Below, piece after piece: positions 8,794 through 16,343 of a stretch of DNA of 64,000 nucleotides. Source of the DNA: an uncultured Oscillospiraceae bacterium (GTDB taxonomy: Bacteria; Bacillota; Clostridia; Oscillospirales; Ruminococcaceae); contig CAKSEC010000002.1 in the NCBI GenBank assembly GCA_934446355.1, forward strand, positions 223,196-287,195. Reading direction: 5' to 3'. The position numbers and the translations under genes were made by a program. The notes under the pieces are model-generated. The model did not search any database. It was not told the origin of the DNA and saw only the letters and a program-made list of their open reading frames with translations. Positions within the stretch are counted from its first letter, which is position 1. Each line of letters opens with the position of its first letter.

Positions 8794-8842
8794 TGAACGA
8801 CTGTTCATATGTTCATTATAACACTTTTTCGCAATTAGTCAA
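8794..8842 (-). promoter_or_regulatory. ABC exporter promoter with palindromic operator
   Basis: On the minus strand: TTGACT (plus 8837-8842), 16-bp spacer, TATAAT (plus 8815-8820). Immediately downstream, at the expected start of transcription, lies the perfect palindrome TGAACGACTGTTCA (8794-8807) with further TGAAC half-sites beside it. A dimeric repressor such as a TetR- or MarR-family protein could bind there; no such gene lies nearby. Confidence 0.7.
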
Positions 8843-8965
8843 CACTAATCAAGGATTTTTTACTATACTGCAGTCAAATTCGTAAGACTAGACAATGGAT
8901 TAGTATAATCTAACCCAAGGTTTTAGGTAATTTAACAATTGCATAAATGGGACTTAACGAAGATG

Positions 8966-9159
8966 GCAGGGAATACCTGTATATACAAGGGAAAGAACCG
9001 CTACTGCACAATAAAAAGTGGATTCTTCAGGGTGGCGAGAAAGGTGCAGATGCTAGGAAACGGCATTTCGGCTAGGCTTTGTGCCTGCCGAAATGCCGTT
9101 GACGACGCAGATGCGCCTTTATCGACAGCCTGACGCCGCACATTTCCGTGCGGCGTCAG
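8966..9159. other. Structured intergenic region, possible non-coding RNA
   Basis: The 330-bp gap from 8843 to 9170 has no convincing gene, but its right part is dense in secondary structure. CAGG-N5-CCTG lies at 8967-8979. A hairpin spans 8991-9028 (CCGCT with AGTGG, extended by GAA/TTC). An outer helix AAAGGTGC (9040-9047) pairs with GCGCCTTT (9113-9120), with one G-U pair, and encloses a perfect 14-bp hairpin AACGGCATTTCGGC (9059-9072) with GCCGAAATGCCGTT (9087-9100). A final 12-bp hairpin, CTGACGCCGCAC (9130-9141) with GTGCGGCGTCAG, is followed by GTTGTATT on the plus strand. GCAGATGC is repeated at 9046 and 9108. It could be a plus-strand RNA ending in a terminator, or a palindromic repeat behind the minus-strand gene. 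No known RNA class was recognised and no good plus-strand promoter was seen. Confidence 0.5.
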
Positions 9160-9170
9160 GTTGTATTCAG

Positions 9171-11360
9171 TTACTTGATAAGCCGTATCACATCATCTGA
9201 AACGACAGCAGCGGTGTAGCCTGTGCGGTCGTCGTAGAGCGTTTTGGTGCTGCGGGTTTTTCCCAGCTCTGCGAACTCGTCGACCACGGATACGCCGTCA
9301 AACCAGCGGTATGCTGCGCCGCAGCGGTCTGCGCCGTCAATCACGATGGTGTTCGCTCCGCCGAAGCTGAATGTCGAAAGTTCAGCGGCGGTGAGCGTTT
9401 TAGCAAACGAATCCGCCTGCACTGCCGTTCCGTCCTCCAGCCTGAAAAGCGTGATGGATATGCCGTTTTTGTTTGTGGAGCAGCACACTGCGTATTCTCC
9501 GCTTATCCGTCCGTATGCAGCGGAAAGTGTGAGCGCCGAGGGTACGTCGGGACTGCTGATATCCACTGCCATAGTGGTCTTTTCGCCGTCGCCGCAGTAT
9601 AGTATGCCGTCCTCAATGTGCAGCGTTTTTATGTCACCGTCCGTCATGAATGCGCCGAGCGGCTGCAGGTCAGCGCCCCGAAGATACACGGTCGTTGAGC
9701 CGTCGGTGAGTTCTGCTGCCGCAGTTATTCCGTCTGAATAGGCGCAGGCGGTGGTTTCGCTAAGTTCGCAGGTGAGTATGCCGCTTTCGCCGCCGTCCGT
9801 CAGCAGAAGCGAGCCGTTTTCGGTGTTCATTACTGCTGAGAATCTTTCTGCGGCGCTGAACAGCGGGTCGCCGAGCGCGGCTGCGTGATCGGTCATGCCG
9901 CCGTCAGACATTGAGTATTCGCCCCAGACCGCATAGCTGCAGCCTTGAGTGCCGCCTATTGCGATATCCTCGAACGGGAGAACGGACGTTTCGCCGCCGT
10001 GAGCCGTCCACGGAAGATAGCAGACTTCATCATCTGCCGTGAAGCTTTCGGTGAATTGCGGAACATACACGCTGCCAAGGCTGACAGAGCCGTCTGCAAA
10101 GTATATGTCGGTGAGCGTTCCGCACTGCTGCATGAGCCACTTTTCGCCGGACTCGTCTATCCCCGCTGCGCCACAGACGTTCTTTCCGCTGAATACTGCG
10201 GTTATTCCGCTTTCGTTCTGGGATATGCTGACAAATTCTGAGCCTGACGGCGGAGTTACCACCGACGTGACTTGTGCACTGCCGTCTAGCGAATACACGG
10301 TTATCTGCTCCGGAACGGCTGCCCATGCGGTGCTGCCGCTCGAATAAACTCCAAGCTGCTCGCCGCTGTCGATGAGAAGTTCGCCGAAAGCACGTGCGTC
10401 CGGCGCTTTCGGCTGGATATTGCCGCCGCCGATATTTCCGGCGTTGTAAGCAGAATATATCTCGGTGAATATCTCCTCATTGCTTTCTGCATAATGAACA
10501 TTCGCCGAGCCGCTGTCCGGCGCATTGAAGCCCATAAGCTGAACGCACTCGCAGACGGCGCACAGAATGACTGCGCCGACCGCTGAAGCGATGATACCGC
10601 CCCTGCTTCCGGCATAGCCGCCGCTTTCGGGCGTGCTGTCGGCTTCCTCGTCTGTGGTATTTTCCGGTTCAGGCTCGGCTGACGGCTTTTTCTGCACTGC
10701 GGTGAAGCGCTCAGGCTCAGGCTGCTCCTGAATGTCCGGCTCGTTCCGCCTGCCGATGGGCTTCACGCCGACATACTCATGAAATTCATCATCGGTGCGT
10801 TTGCGCTGGCGGGCAGTGCGGACGGGTCTTTCGGGCTTTTCCTCTGCGGCTTCCTGAGCGTCCTCCGGCTGTTCGTCAGAATTTCGCTTACCTATGGGCT
10901 TTACGCCGGCGTATTCCCGAAATTCGCCGCTTTTGCGCTGACGTGCGGTCAGCACCGGCTCAGGCTGTTCGGCTTCCTGATTGCCTTCAGGGGCTTCGTC
11001 GAGGTCTATGCGCATTGTTATGGTGTTCTCCCACAGCTGACGCGCGGTATAGAGCATTCTCGTGTAGTCCTTTGCTGTAAGTCCGGAACTGTCGAGCGTC
11101 ACTATCAGCGACTGCAGGTTCATGTCCGGGTGCTGCTTTATCTTCTCGACTGCTTCCGCCGGTGCGCCGCAGCCCTCAAGCAGGTACAGAAAATCAGCAG
11201 AGCCAATGCCGAGCGAGCGCAGGCGGTTCAGGAACGTGAATGCGTCAAGTTCCGGCGGGACTGCGTTTTCGTCTATAAGGCAGGCGGCGATATTCTGCGG
11301 CAGCACGCTTTCGGGAATGACGCGTTCCTGCATTGCTTCACGTATCTGCGATACTGTCAT
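9171..11360 (-). CDS. Membrane sensor / anti-sigma-like protein with extracellular beta-propeller-like domain
   Basis: A 729-residue protein of unproven function. Residues 1-110 are a helical cytoplasmic domain. Residues 110-250 are charged and disordered and hold two copies of a motif, LTARQRK..EYAGVKPIGKRN (137-160) and RTARQRK..EYVGVKPIGRRN (181-206), plus a degenerate third at about 219. One membrane span follows (about 253-277, GGIIASAVGAVILCAVC). Residues 280-729 lie outside the cell and show short beta-strand repeats (QITVYSLDGSAQ, ISVTLFRLEDG-type) like secreted beta-propeller proteins. It starts 27 bp after an ECF-like sigma gene, so a role as its membrane-bound regulator or sensor is inferred. 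RBS AGGTG before the ATG. No anti-sigma zinc motif was seen. Confidence 0.7.
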   Translation of the reverse strand: MTVSQIREAMQERVIPESVLPQNIAACLIDENAVPPELDAFTFLNRLRSLGIGSADFLYLLEGCGAPAEAVEKIKQHPDMNLQSLIVTLDSSGLTAKDYTRMLYTARQLWENTITMRIDLDEAPEGNQEAEQPEPVLTARQRKSGEFREYAGVKPIGKRNSDEQPEDAQEAAEEKPERPVRTARQRKRTDDEFHEYVGVKPIGRRNEPDIQEQPEPERFTAVQKKPSAEPEPENTTDEEADSTPESGGYAGSRGGIIASAVGAVILCAVCECVQLMGFNAPDSGSANVHYAESNEEIFTEIYSAYNAGNIGGGNIQPKAPDARAFGELLIDSGEQLGVYSSGSTAWAAVPEQITVYSLDGSAQVTSVVTPPSGSEFVSISQNESGITAVFSGKNVCGAAGIDESGEKWLMQQCGTLTDIYFADGSVSLGSVYVPQFTESFTADDEVCYLPWTAHGGETSVLPFEDIAIGGTQGCSYAVWGEYSMSDGGMTDHAAALGDPLFSAAERFSAVMNTENGSLLLTDGGESGILTCELSETTACAYSDGITAAAELTDGSTTVYLRGADLQPLGAFMTDGDIKTLHIEDGILYCGDGEKTTMAVDISSPDVPSALTLSAAYGRISGEYAVCCSTNKNGISITLFRLEDGTAVQADSFAKTLTAAELSTFSFGGANTIVIDGADRCGAAYRWFDGVSVVDEFAELGKTRSTKTLYDDRTGYTAAVVSDDVIRLIK

Positions 11361-11387
11361 GATATATCACCTGCCTTTCATTCTGAT

Positions 11388-11864
11388 TCAATCAAGTTCA
11401 AATCCTGCAATAACGCTTTCAAGCTTCTTCTTGACTGCCGCCGGAGAAAGTCCGGAATATGCGGATATCTCGTCCGGTTGGAATTTTCCGCCTATATACA
11501 TACTTGCGACCAGTCTTTCTGTATCGCCGAGCCTTGCAAATTCCGCCCGAACATCGAAGCCGCCGCTGCTTTCCGGAATTCTGCGCTCTTTTGCGGAATA
11601 TTCTCTGAATTTCGAGCGAATGCGCGCGCACAGCGTCCTCATCATGAACGACCGGAACGCTTCTTCCGTGTGAAGCTTTCCTATTGCGGACATTGTATCA
11701 CGTGCCGTGGAGATGATCACCTCCACCGTGTCAGGCTCGTCGCATAACGAATAAAAGGCGGTGTAGTACATCTCACGGTAAAGTGTTTCATACAGCCGTG
11801 CAAACGCCTTTGTTCCGCCGTTCGCCGCCAGTTCTGAAAGCTCCTTGTATTCCCGCTTATCCAT
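11388..11864 (-). CDS. ECF-like RNA polymerase sigma factor
   Basis: A 158-residue protein with the size and layout of extracytoplasmic-function sigma factors. An N-terminal region-2-like helix set (AFARLYETLYREMYYTAFYSL) is followed by a linker and a C-terminal region-4-like helix-turn-helix (LVASMYIGGKFQPDEISAYSGLSPAAVKKKLESVI). The sequence is divergent, so DNA-binding sigma activity is likely but not certain. The ATG at 11864 is preferred over the GTG at 11870, which sits too close to the GGCGGTG ribosome site. It lies 21 bp behind aspS and 27 bp before the membrane sensor gene, so the three are probably co-transcribed. Confidence 0.75.
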   Translation of the reverse strand: MDKREYKELSELAANGGTKAFARLYETLYREMYYTAFYSLCDEPDTVEVIISTARDTMSAIGKLHTEEAFRSFMMRTLCARIRSKFREYSAKERRIPESSGGFDVRAEFARLGDTERLVASMYIGGKFQPDEISAYSGLSPAAVKKKLESVIAGFELD

Positions 11865-11885
11865 ACTCACACCGCCTGTTTAGGT

Positions 11886-13661
11886 TTATTCCTCGCTGTT
11901 TACTATCGCTATTCCGAGTTCTTTAAGCTGCTCCTCGCTTACTGTTGAGGGCGCCTCGCTCATGAGTTCGCTTGCATTCTGCACCTTGGGGAATGCCGTT
12001 ACATCTCTCAGACTGTCGCAGCCGCACATCAGCATTGCAAGTCTGTCAAGACCGATTCCCGCACCGCCGTGGGGAGGTGCGCCGTACTTATATGCGTCAA
12101 CAAGGAAGCCGAACTTCGCATTTATCTCCTCGTCGCTCATGCCGAGCATTTCAAACATATGCTGCTGCAGTTCAGGGTCGGTTATTCTGATAGAGCCGCT
12201 TGAAAGCTCAATACCGTTCAGCACGAGGTCGTAGCACTTTGCACGCACCTTTGCCTTGTCTGTGTCGAGGTAGGGTATGCACTCGTCGAGCGGCATTGTG
12301 AACGGGTGGTGCATTGCGAGCCACTCGCCGGTTTCCTCGTCGTACTCGAAGAACGGGAATTCCACTATCCACAGGAAATTCCAGCCCTCAGGGATAATGT
12401 CGAGCTGCTTGCCAAGTTTAAGTCTGAGTGCGCCGAGCGTTGGGAGCGTAACCTTGTCCTTGTCGGCTACTATCAGGGCAACGTCGCCCTTTTCGCAGCC
12501 GAGAGCCTTTAATATTGCTTCAAGTTCGCCCTCGCCCATGAACTTTGCGAACGAGCAGTTGGGGGCGTCGTCCACCCAGCGGATATATGCAAGACCCTTT
12601 GCTCCGATACCGCGGACAAATTCGGTCTGCTTGTCTATCTCTTTTCTGGTGAGCGCAGCCGCTGCGCCCTTTGCAACGATACCACGTACCGAGCCGCCGT
12701 TCGCAACAGCGTCCTTAAATACGGAGAAGCCGCAGTCCTTTACCACGTCTGAGATGTCGGTTATCTCCATGCCGAAGCGGGTATCGGGCTTATCCGAGCC
12801 GTAGCGGGTCATTGCCTCATCGTAGGTCAGGCGGGGGAGCGGGGTGGGGATATCAACGTTCAGCACAGTCTTATAAAGGTGCTTTACGAAGCCCTCTAAG
12901 CATTCGAGAATATCGTCAACGTCAACGAACGACATTTCAAGGTCTATCTGGGTGAATTCCGGCTGACGGTCTGCACGCAGGTCCTCGTCACGGAAGCACC
13001 TTGCAAGCTGGATATATCTGTCCATGCCGGATATCATCAGAAGCTGCTTGTACATCTGCGGCGACTGCGGCAGGGCGTAGAACTTGCCGTTGTGTATTCT
13101 TGACGGCACGATGTAGTCGCGTGCGCCCTCAGGCGTGGACTTTATCATCATCGGCGTTTCTATCTCGGTGAAGCCGTTTGCGTAGAAGTATTCACGTGCA
13201 GCCTTTGCTATCTCATGGCGCATGATGAGGTTCTTCTGCAGCGGCTCACGGCGCAGGTCGAGGTAGCGGTATTTCAGGCGAAGTTCCTCGTTGGTCTTGG
13301 TGTTGCTCACTATCTCAAAGGGAGGTGTCTGCGCCTTGGAAAGAATGCGCAGTTCTGTCACCATTATCTCAACGCCGCCGGTCTTTATCTCGGTGTTTAC
13401 GCTTTCTCTCGCACGGACTGTGCCTTTTGCCATCAGCACGTATTCCGAGCGGACGGACTCAGCCTTTTCAAAAACGCTCTTGTCTGTGGTTTCGTCGAAT
13501 ACAAGCTGAACGATACCTGACTTATCTCTGAGGTCGATAAAGATAAGGCTGCCCTTGTCACGAACTCTCTGGGTAAAGCCGCCTACGACTACTTCGCCCA
13601 TTTCAAGAGTTACCTCGCCGCATAAGCAAGTCCTTTTCAGACCCTGCATAGTGTCTGCCAT
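11886..13661 (-). CDS. aspS: Aspartyl-tRNA synthetase
   Basis: Class II synthetase charging tRNA-Asp (and possibly tRNA-Asn). Its 591 residues match the normal bacterial-type length with the GAD insertion. The N-terminal OB-fold anticodon-binding domain includes GGFTQRVRDKGSLIFIDLRD. Class II motif 2 is seen in QLARCFRDEDLRADRQPEFTQIDLEMSF and motif 3 in GAGIGLDRLAMLM near the C-terminus. It leads an operon with the ECF-like sigma gene and its membrane partner, an unusual setting for a housekeeping synthetase. The upstream leader of about 85 bases is too short for a T-box element. Confidence 0.97.
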   Translation of the reverse strand: MADTMQGLKRTCLCGEVTLEMGEVVVGGFTQRVRDKGSLIFIDLRDKSGIVQLVFDETTDKSVFEKAESVRSEYVLMAKGTVRARESVNTEIKTGGVEIMVTELRILSKAQTPPFEIVSNTKTNEELRLKYRYLDLRREPLQKNLIMRHEIAKAAREYFYANGFTEIETPMMIKSTPEGARDYIVPSRIHNGKFYALPQSPQMYKQLLMISGMDRYIQLARCFRDEDLRADRQPEFTQIDLEMSFVDVDDILECLEGFVKHLYKTVLNVDIPTPLPRLTYDEAMTRYGSDKPDTRFGMEITDISDVVKDCGFSVFKDAVANGGSVRGIVAKGAAAALTRKEIDKQTEFVRGIGAKGLAYIRWVDDAPNCSFAKFMGEGELEAILKALGCEKGDVALIVADKDKVTLPTLGALRLKLGKQLDIIPEGWNFLWIVEFPFFEYDEETGEWLAMHHPFTMPLDECIPYLDTDKAKVRAKCYDLVLNGIELSSGSIRITDPELQQHMFEMLGMSDEEINAKFGFLVDAYKYGAPPHGGAGIGLDRLAMLMCGCDSLRDVTAFPKVQNASELMSEAPSTVSEEQLKELGIAIVNSEE

Positions 13662-13748
13662 TTGTTTGTTCCTTCTTTCTCAGACCGACTGTGCCGGTCT
13701 GTCTGTTTGTTCGGTTTGCGTTTACTGCATTATACCGCATGATATTTT

Positions 13749-13777
13749 ATTATAGCATTATTTCAGCCATTTTTCAA
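13749..13777 (-). promoter_or_regulatory. aspS promoter
   Basis: On the minus strand: TTGAAA (plus 13772-13777), 17-bp spacer, TATAAT (plus 13749-13754). A second TATAAT-like box lies just downstream near 13731-13737. Confidence 0.75.
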
Positions 13778-13847
13778 GTGGAAAACAACAAAATGTTGAA
13801 ATTTCGAGCGGTCAGCCTGCAATAACGCATTCAAGACCGCCTGCCGC

Positions 13848-15374
13848 TCACCTGTTCCAGTATTTCCGGTCAAGGCTGCGGAAGCTTATCGCCTGCGCTA
13901 TGTGCGGCCTCTGGATATCCTCGCTGCCTGCAAGGTCTGCGCAGGTGCGTGCTACTTTCAGTATCCTGTCGTATGCACGGGCGGAAAGTCCCAGCTTGTC
14001 GAAAGCGGCTTTCAGCATATCCTCGGCGTCGGGGGTCAGCCTGCATACCTCGCCGATTATATCAGATGTAATGCCGCTGTTGCTCTTGATGGAAGTGCCT
14101 GCGAACCGCTTCTTCTGGATATCGACGGCTTTCTGCACACGCTCGGCGATGGCGGCTGAGCTTTCCTGCGGAATGCGGCGGCTAAGGTCGGAGTATTCGA
14201 CAGGCTTTACCTCTATCTGGATATCTATCCTGTCCAGCACAGGCTGCGAGATACGGTTGAGATAAGCCGTGACTTTCTGCGGTGAGCAGGTGCATTTCTT
14301 CGTGGGACTGCCGAAATTCCCGCAGGGACAGGGATTCATCGCAGCGACCAGCATAACGTCGCACGGGTAGCTTACCGAGCCGCTGGCTCTTGATATCACG
14401 ATATCGCCGTTTTCGAGCGGCTGCCGCAATGCTTCTAGCACACGGCGGTCAAATTCCGGCAGTTCGTCAAGGAACAGCACGCCGTTGTGCGCAAGACTTA
14501 TCTCGCCGGGGCGGGGAATGCTTCCTCCTCCCACCAGACCCACTGCGGAGGCGGTATGGCTGACCGGCCGGAACGGACGCTCGGTTATCAGCGGCTCTGC
14601 GGGGTTTATCTCGCCTGCAACGGAGTATATCTGCGTTGTTTCTATGCTCTCGGCAAAGGTGATTTCGGGCAGCACCGAGGGTATGCGCTTTGCAAGCATC
14701 GACTTACCCGAACCGGGCGGTCCGAGCATCAGCAGATTGTGCCTGCCTGCGGCTGCGACCTCTATCGCCGCCTTTGCCTGAGCCTGTCCCATCACGTCCG
14801 CAAAATCAGCGGAATGCCCCAGACCGCTGCGCTTTGGTATGTACTTTTCCTCCGGCGTAAGCCCCGTGCCGTGCTTCATGAACTGGATTATCTGGGAAAC
14901 GTGCTCAACGCCGTAAACGGTTATGCCGTCTGCGACTGACGCTTCCTTGGCGTTCGCTTTTGGCAGGAACACACGCTTCATGCCTTTCTGAGCCGCAGTA
15001 AGCACCATGGAAAGCGCACCGTTTACCGGCGCAAGTTCTCCGTTCAGCGAAAGTTCGCCGATGAACACGCTGTCGGACAGATCGCCGGAGATTATCCCGC
15101 CCAGCTTCATCAGCGAAACTATCATCGGCAGGTCGAACATCGAGCCTATTTTCTTGATATTAGCAGGCGCAAGATTTATGGTGACCCTGCCGTTGAGCAG
15201 TTTGAGTTCCATCTGACCCAGTACCGCACGAATGCGCGCCTTGCTCTCCTGCACGGCGATATCAGGCATTCCCACAATGTCGAACGTGGGCTGGCCGGGC
15301 GAAATACTCGCCTGTACCGTCACCATGAATGCGTTTAGCCCGAATAGCCCTGCGCTGTTTATCTGACTGAACAT
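13848..15374 (-). CDS. comM: ComM/YifB-family Mg-chelatase-like AAA+ ATPase
   Basis: A 508-residue AAA+ protein. In competent bacteria ComM is a hexameric helicase that extends strand-exchange branches during transformation; YifB homologues are widespread in non-competent species. The N-terminal Lon-protease-like domain (1-170) begins FSQINSAGLFGLNAFMVTVQASISPGQP. Walker A GPPGSGKS is near residue 218 and Walker B GVLFLDELPEF near 295. A Cys-rich CPCGNFGS..KCTCSP motif and the C-terminal Mg-chelatase subdomain follow. GAGGAG lies six bases before the ATG. It stands alone, and no competence genes are visible nearby. Confidence 0.93.
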   Translation of the reverse strand: MFSQINSAGLFGLNAFMVTVQASISPGQPTFDIVGMPDIAVQESKARIRAVLGQMELKLLNGRVTINLAPANIKKIGSMFDLPMIVSLMKLGGIISGDLSDSVFIGELSLNGELAPVNGALSMVLTAAQKGMKRVFLPKANAKEASVADGITVYGVEHVSQIIQFMKHGTGLTPEEKYIPKRSGLGHSADFADVMGQAQAKAAIEVAAAGRHNLLMLGPPGSGKSMLAKRIPSVLPEITFAESIETTQIYSVAGEINPAEPLITERPFRPVSHTASAVGLVGGGSIPRPGEISLAHNGVLFLDELPEFDRRVLEALRQPLENGDIVISRASGSVSYPCDVMLVAAMNPCPCGNFGSPTKKCTCSPQKVTAYLNRISQPVLDRIDIQIEVKPVEYSDLSRRIPQESSAAIAERVQKAVDIQKKRFAGTSIKSNSGITSDIIGEVCRLTPDAEDMLKAAFDKLGLSARAYDRILKVARTCADLAGSEDIQRPHIAQAISFRSLDRKYWNR

Positions 15375-15405
15375 TTTTTACTCCTCAGCTTGTTAAAACT
15401 TTTTA

Positions 15406-15555
15406 CCCGCGAAGCGGGCTTTTGAAATCATTTTTTTGCCACGGGTTTCCCGGGGCAAAAAACACTTCTATCCGCACAACTGTGCGAATTGTTGGCATTG
15501 CCAACAATTCGTGCGGGCGGTGCGGATGTTCGGCGGAAAAGTCCCAACGGGACTT
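15406..15555. repeat. Cluster of hairpins between comM and the acetyltransferase gene
   Basis: Four or more inverted repeats stand side by side. CCCGC-GAA-GCGGG lies at 15406-15418. TTTTTTGCC (15432-15440) pairs with GGCAAAAAA (15454-15462), with CGGG-TTT-CCCG inside. A perfect 12-bp stem CGAATTGTTGGC-ATT-GCCAACAATTCG (15485-15511) is enclosed by CCGCAC (15472-15477) and GTGCGG (15520-15525). AAGTCCC-AAC-GGGACTT lies at 15539-15555. The second can act as a terminator in both directions, including for the acetyltransferase gene. The rest resembles dispersed palindromic elements. Confidence 0.7.
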
Positions 15556-15569
15556 ATCCGACGTTTCTT

Positions 15570-16070
15570 TTACTCCTGTCCTATCAACAACTCAAAGTTG
15601 TCGATATCACGGTATTCTCCCATCTTCATGCCGACCTCGTGCAGCGTGCCGCAGAAGCGGAATCCGAACTTTTCATGCAGCCGTTCGCTTGCGGTATTTC
15701 CGGCGGTAATGACGGAAACCACGCTGTGAAGCCCGCCCTGCGCCCTCGCTCTGCCAAGCGCCTCGCCGATGAGCGCAGAGGCTATGCCCTCCCTGCGGTG
15801 GTCGGGTGAGATATAAACGGAAAGTTCGGCGGTTGAGCGGTATGCCTCTTTGCTGCGGTATTCCGACAGCGAAGCGTAGCCGATGGGCTTCCCCTCCGAT
15901 TCAGCGGTCAGAATGAAGTGGTCGGCGGTCTGGTGCGCCCTGAACCAGTCCTCCCATTCGGGCAATGTTCTTGGGTTGAGGTCAAGGGTTGCGCAGCCGT
16001 GCAGCACTTCATAGTTATATATTTCCAGCAAAGCGGGGATATCCTCCCATACCGCTTCTCGGATAATCAT
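15570..16070 (-). CDS. GNAT N-acetyltransferase (phosphinothricin acetyltransferase-like)
   Basis: A 166-residue acetyl-CoA-dependent N-acetyltransferase. It fits the PAT/YncA-like branch: IIREAVWEDIPALLEIYN at the start, then AELSVYISPDHRREGIASALIGEAL, where RREGIA is the acetyl-CoA pyrophosphate-binding loop. LHSVVSVITAGNTASERLHEKFGFRFCGTL and EVGMKMGEYRDI complete the fold. Substrates in this branch are small amines such as phosphinothricin or methionine sulfoximine; the actual one cannot be told. The ATG at 16070 has AAGGAG nine bases before it. The in-frame GTG at 16079 lies on top of that site and is rejected. Confidence 0.85.
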   Translation of the reverse strand: MIIREAVWEDIPALLEIYNYEVLHGCATLDLNPRTLPEWEDWFRAHQTADHFILTAESEGKPIGYASLSEYRSKEAYRSTAELSVYISPDHRREGIASALIGEALGRARAQGGLHSVVSVITAGNTASERLHEKFGFRFCGTLHEVGMKMGEYRDIDNFELLIGQE

Positions 16071-16229
16071 TCGTGTCACTCCTTAGAAGATATCATACAT
16101 TTTTATTTTACATAATAAGACCGCATTTGTCAATAGGCGGGCAGAGAATCTGATGTCAGTACTTGCTTGCAGACAAATGCTTTTTTCAGACAACCGTCAC
16201 ATAATGGACAGGTTATTTGGAAATAGCAC

Positions 16230-16258
16230 TTGAAAAACTGAGCCGGTTATGCTATAAT
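16230..16258 (+). promoter_or_regulatory. Promoter of the activase-like gene
   Basis: TTGAAA (16230-16235), 17-bp spacer, TATAAT (16253-16258), 85 bp before the TTG start codon. The rest of the 264-bp gap shows no gene. Confidence 0.75.
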
Positions 16259-16343
16259 TATCATATGTGTATCGGGAAAGGGCTTTCTCAGTCATTCCTC
16301 GGTTTTGGCGTTTTTTGTATTTTGGGAAAGGATCTGATAACTT

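Noticed and set aside
8939..9133. A 64-codon plus-strand frame in the structured intergenic region.
   Set aside because: It has no ribosome site and no recognisable protein features, and its bases are explained by the hairpins.
13662..13748. A T-box riboswitch before aspS.
   Set aside because: The leader is only about 85 bases, with no T-box sequence or terminator/antiterminator pair.
13806..13849. GAGCGG/CCGCTC pairing around the comM stop as a terminator.
   Set aside because: The stem is six bases with a loop of over 30 bases and no T run.
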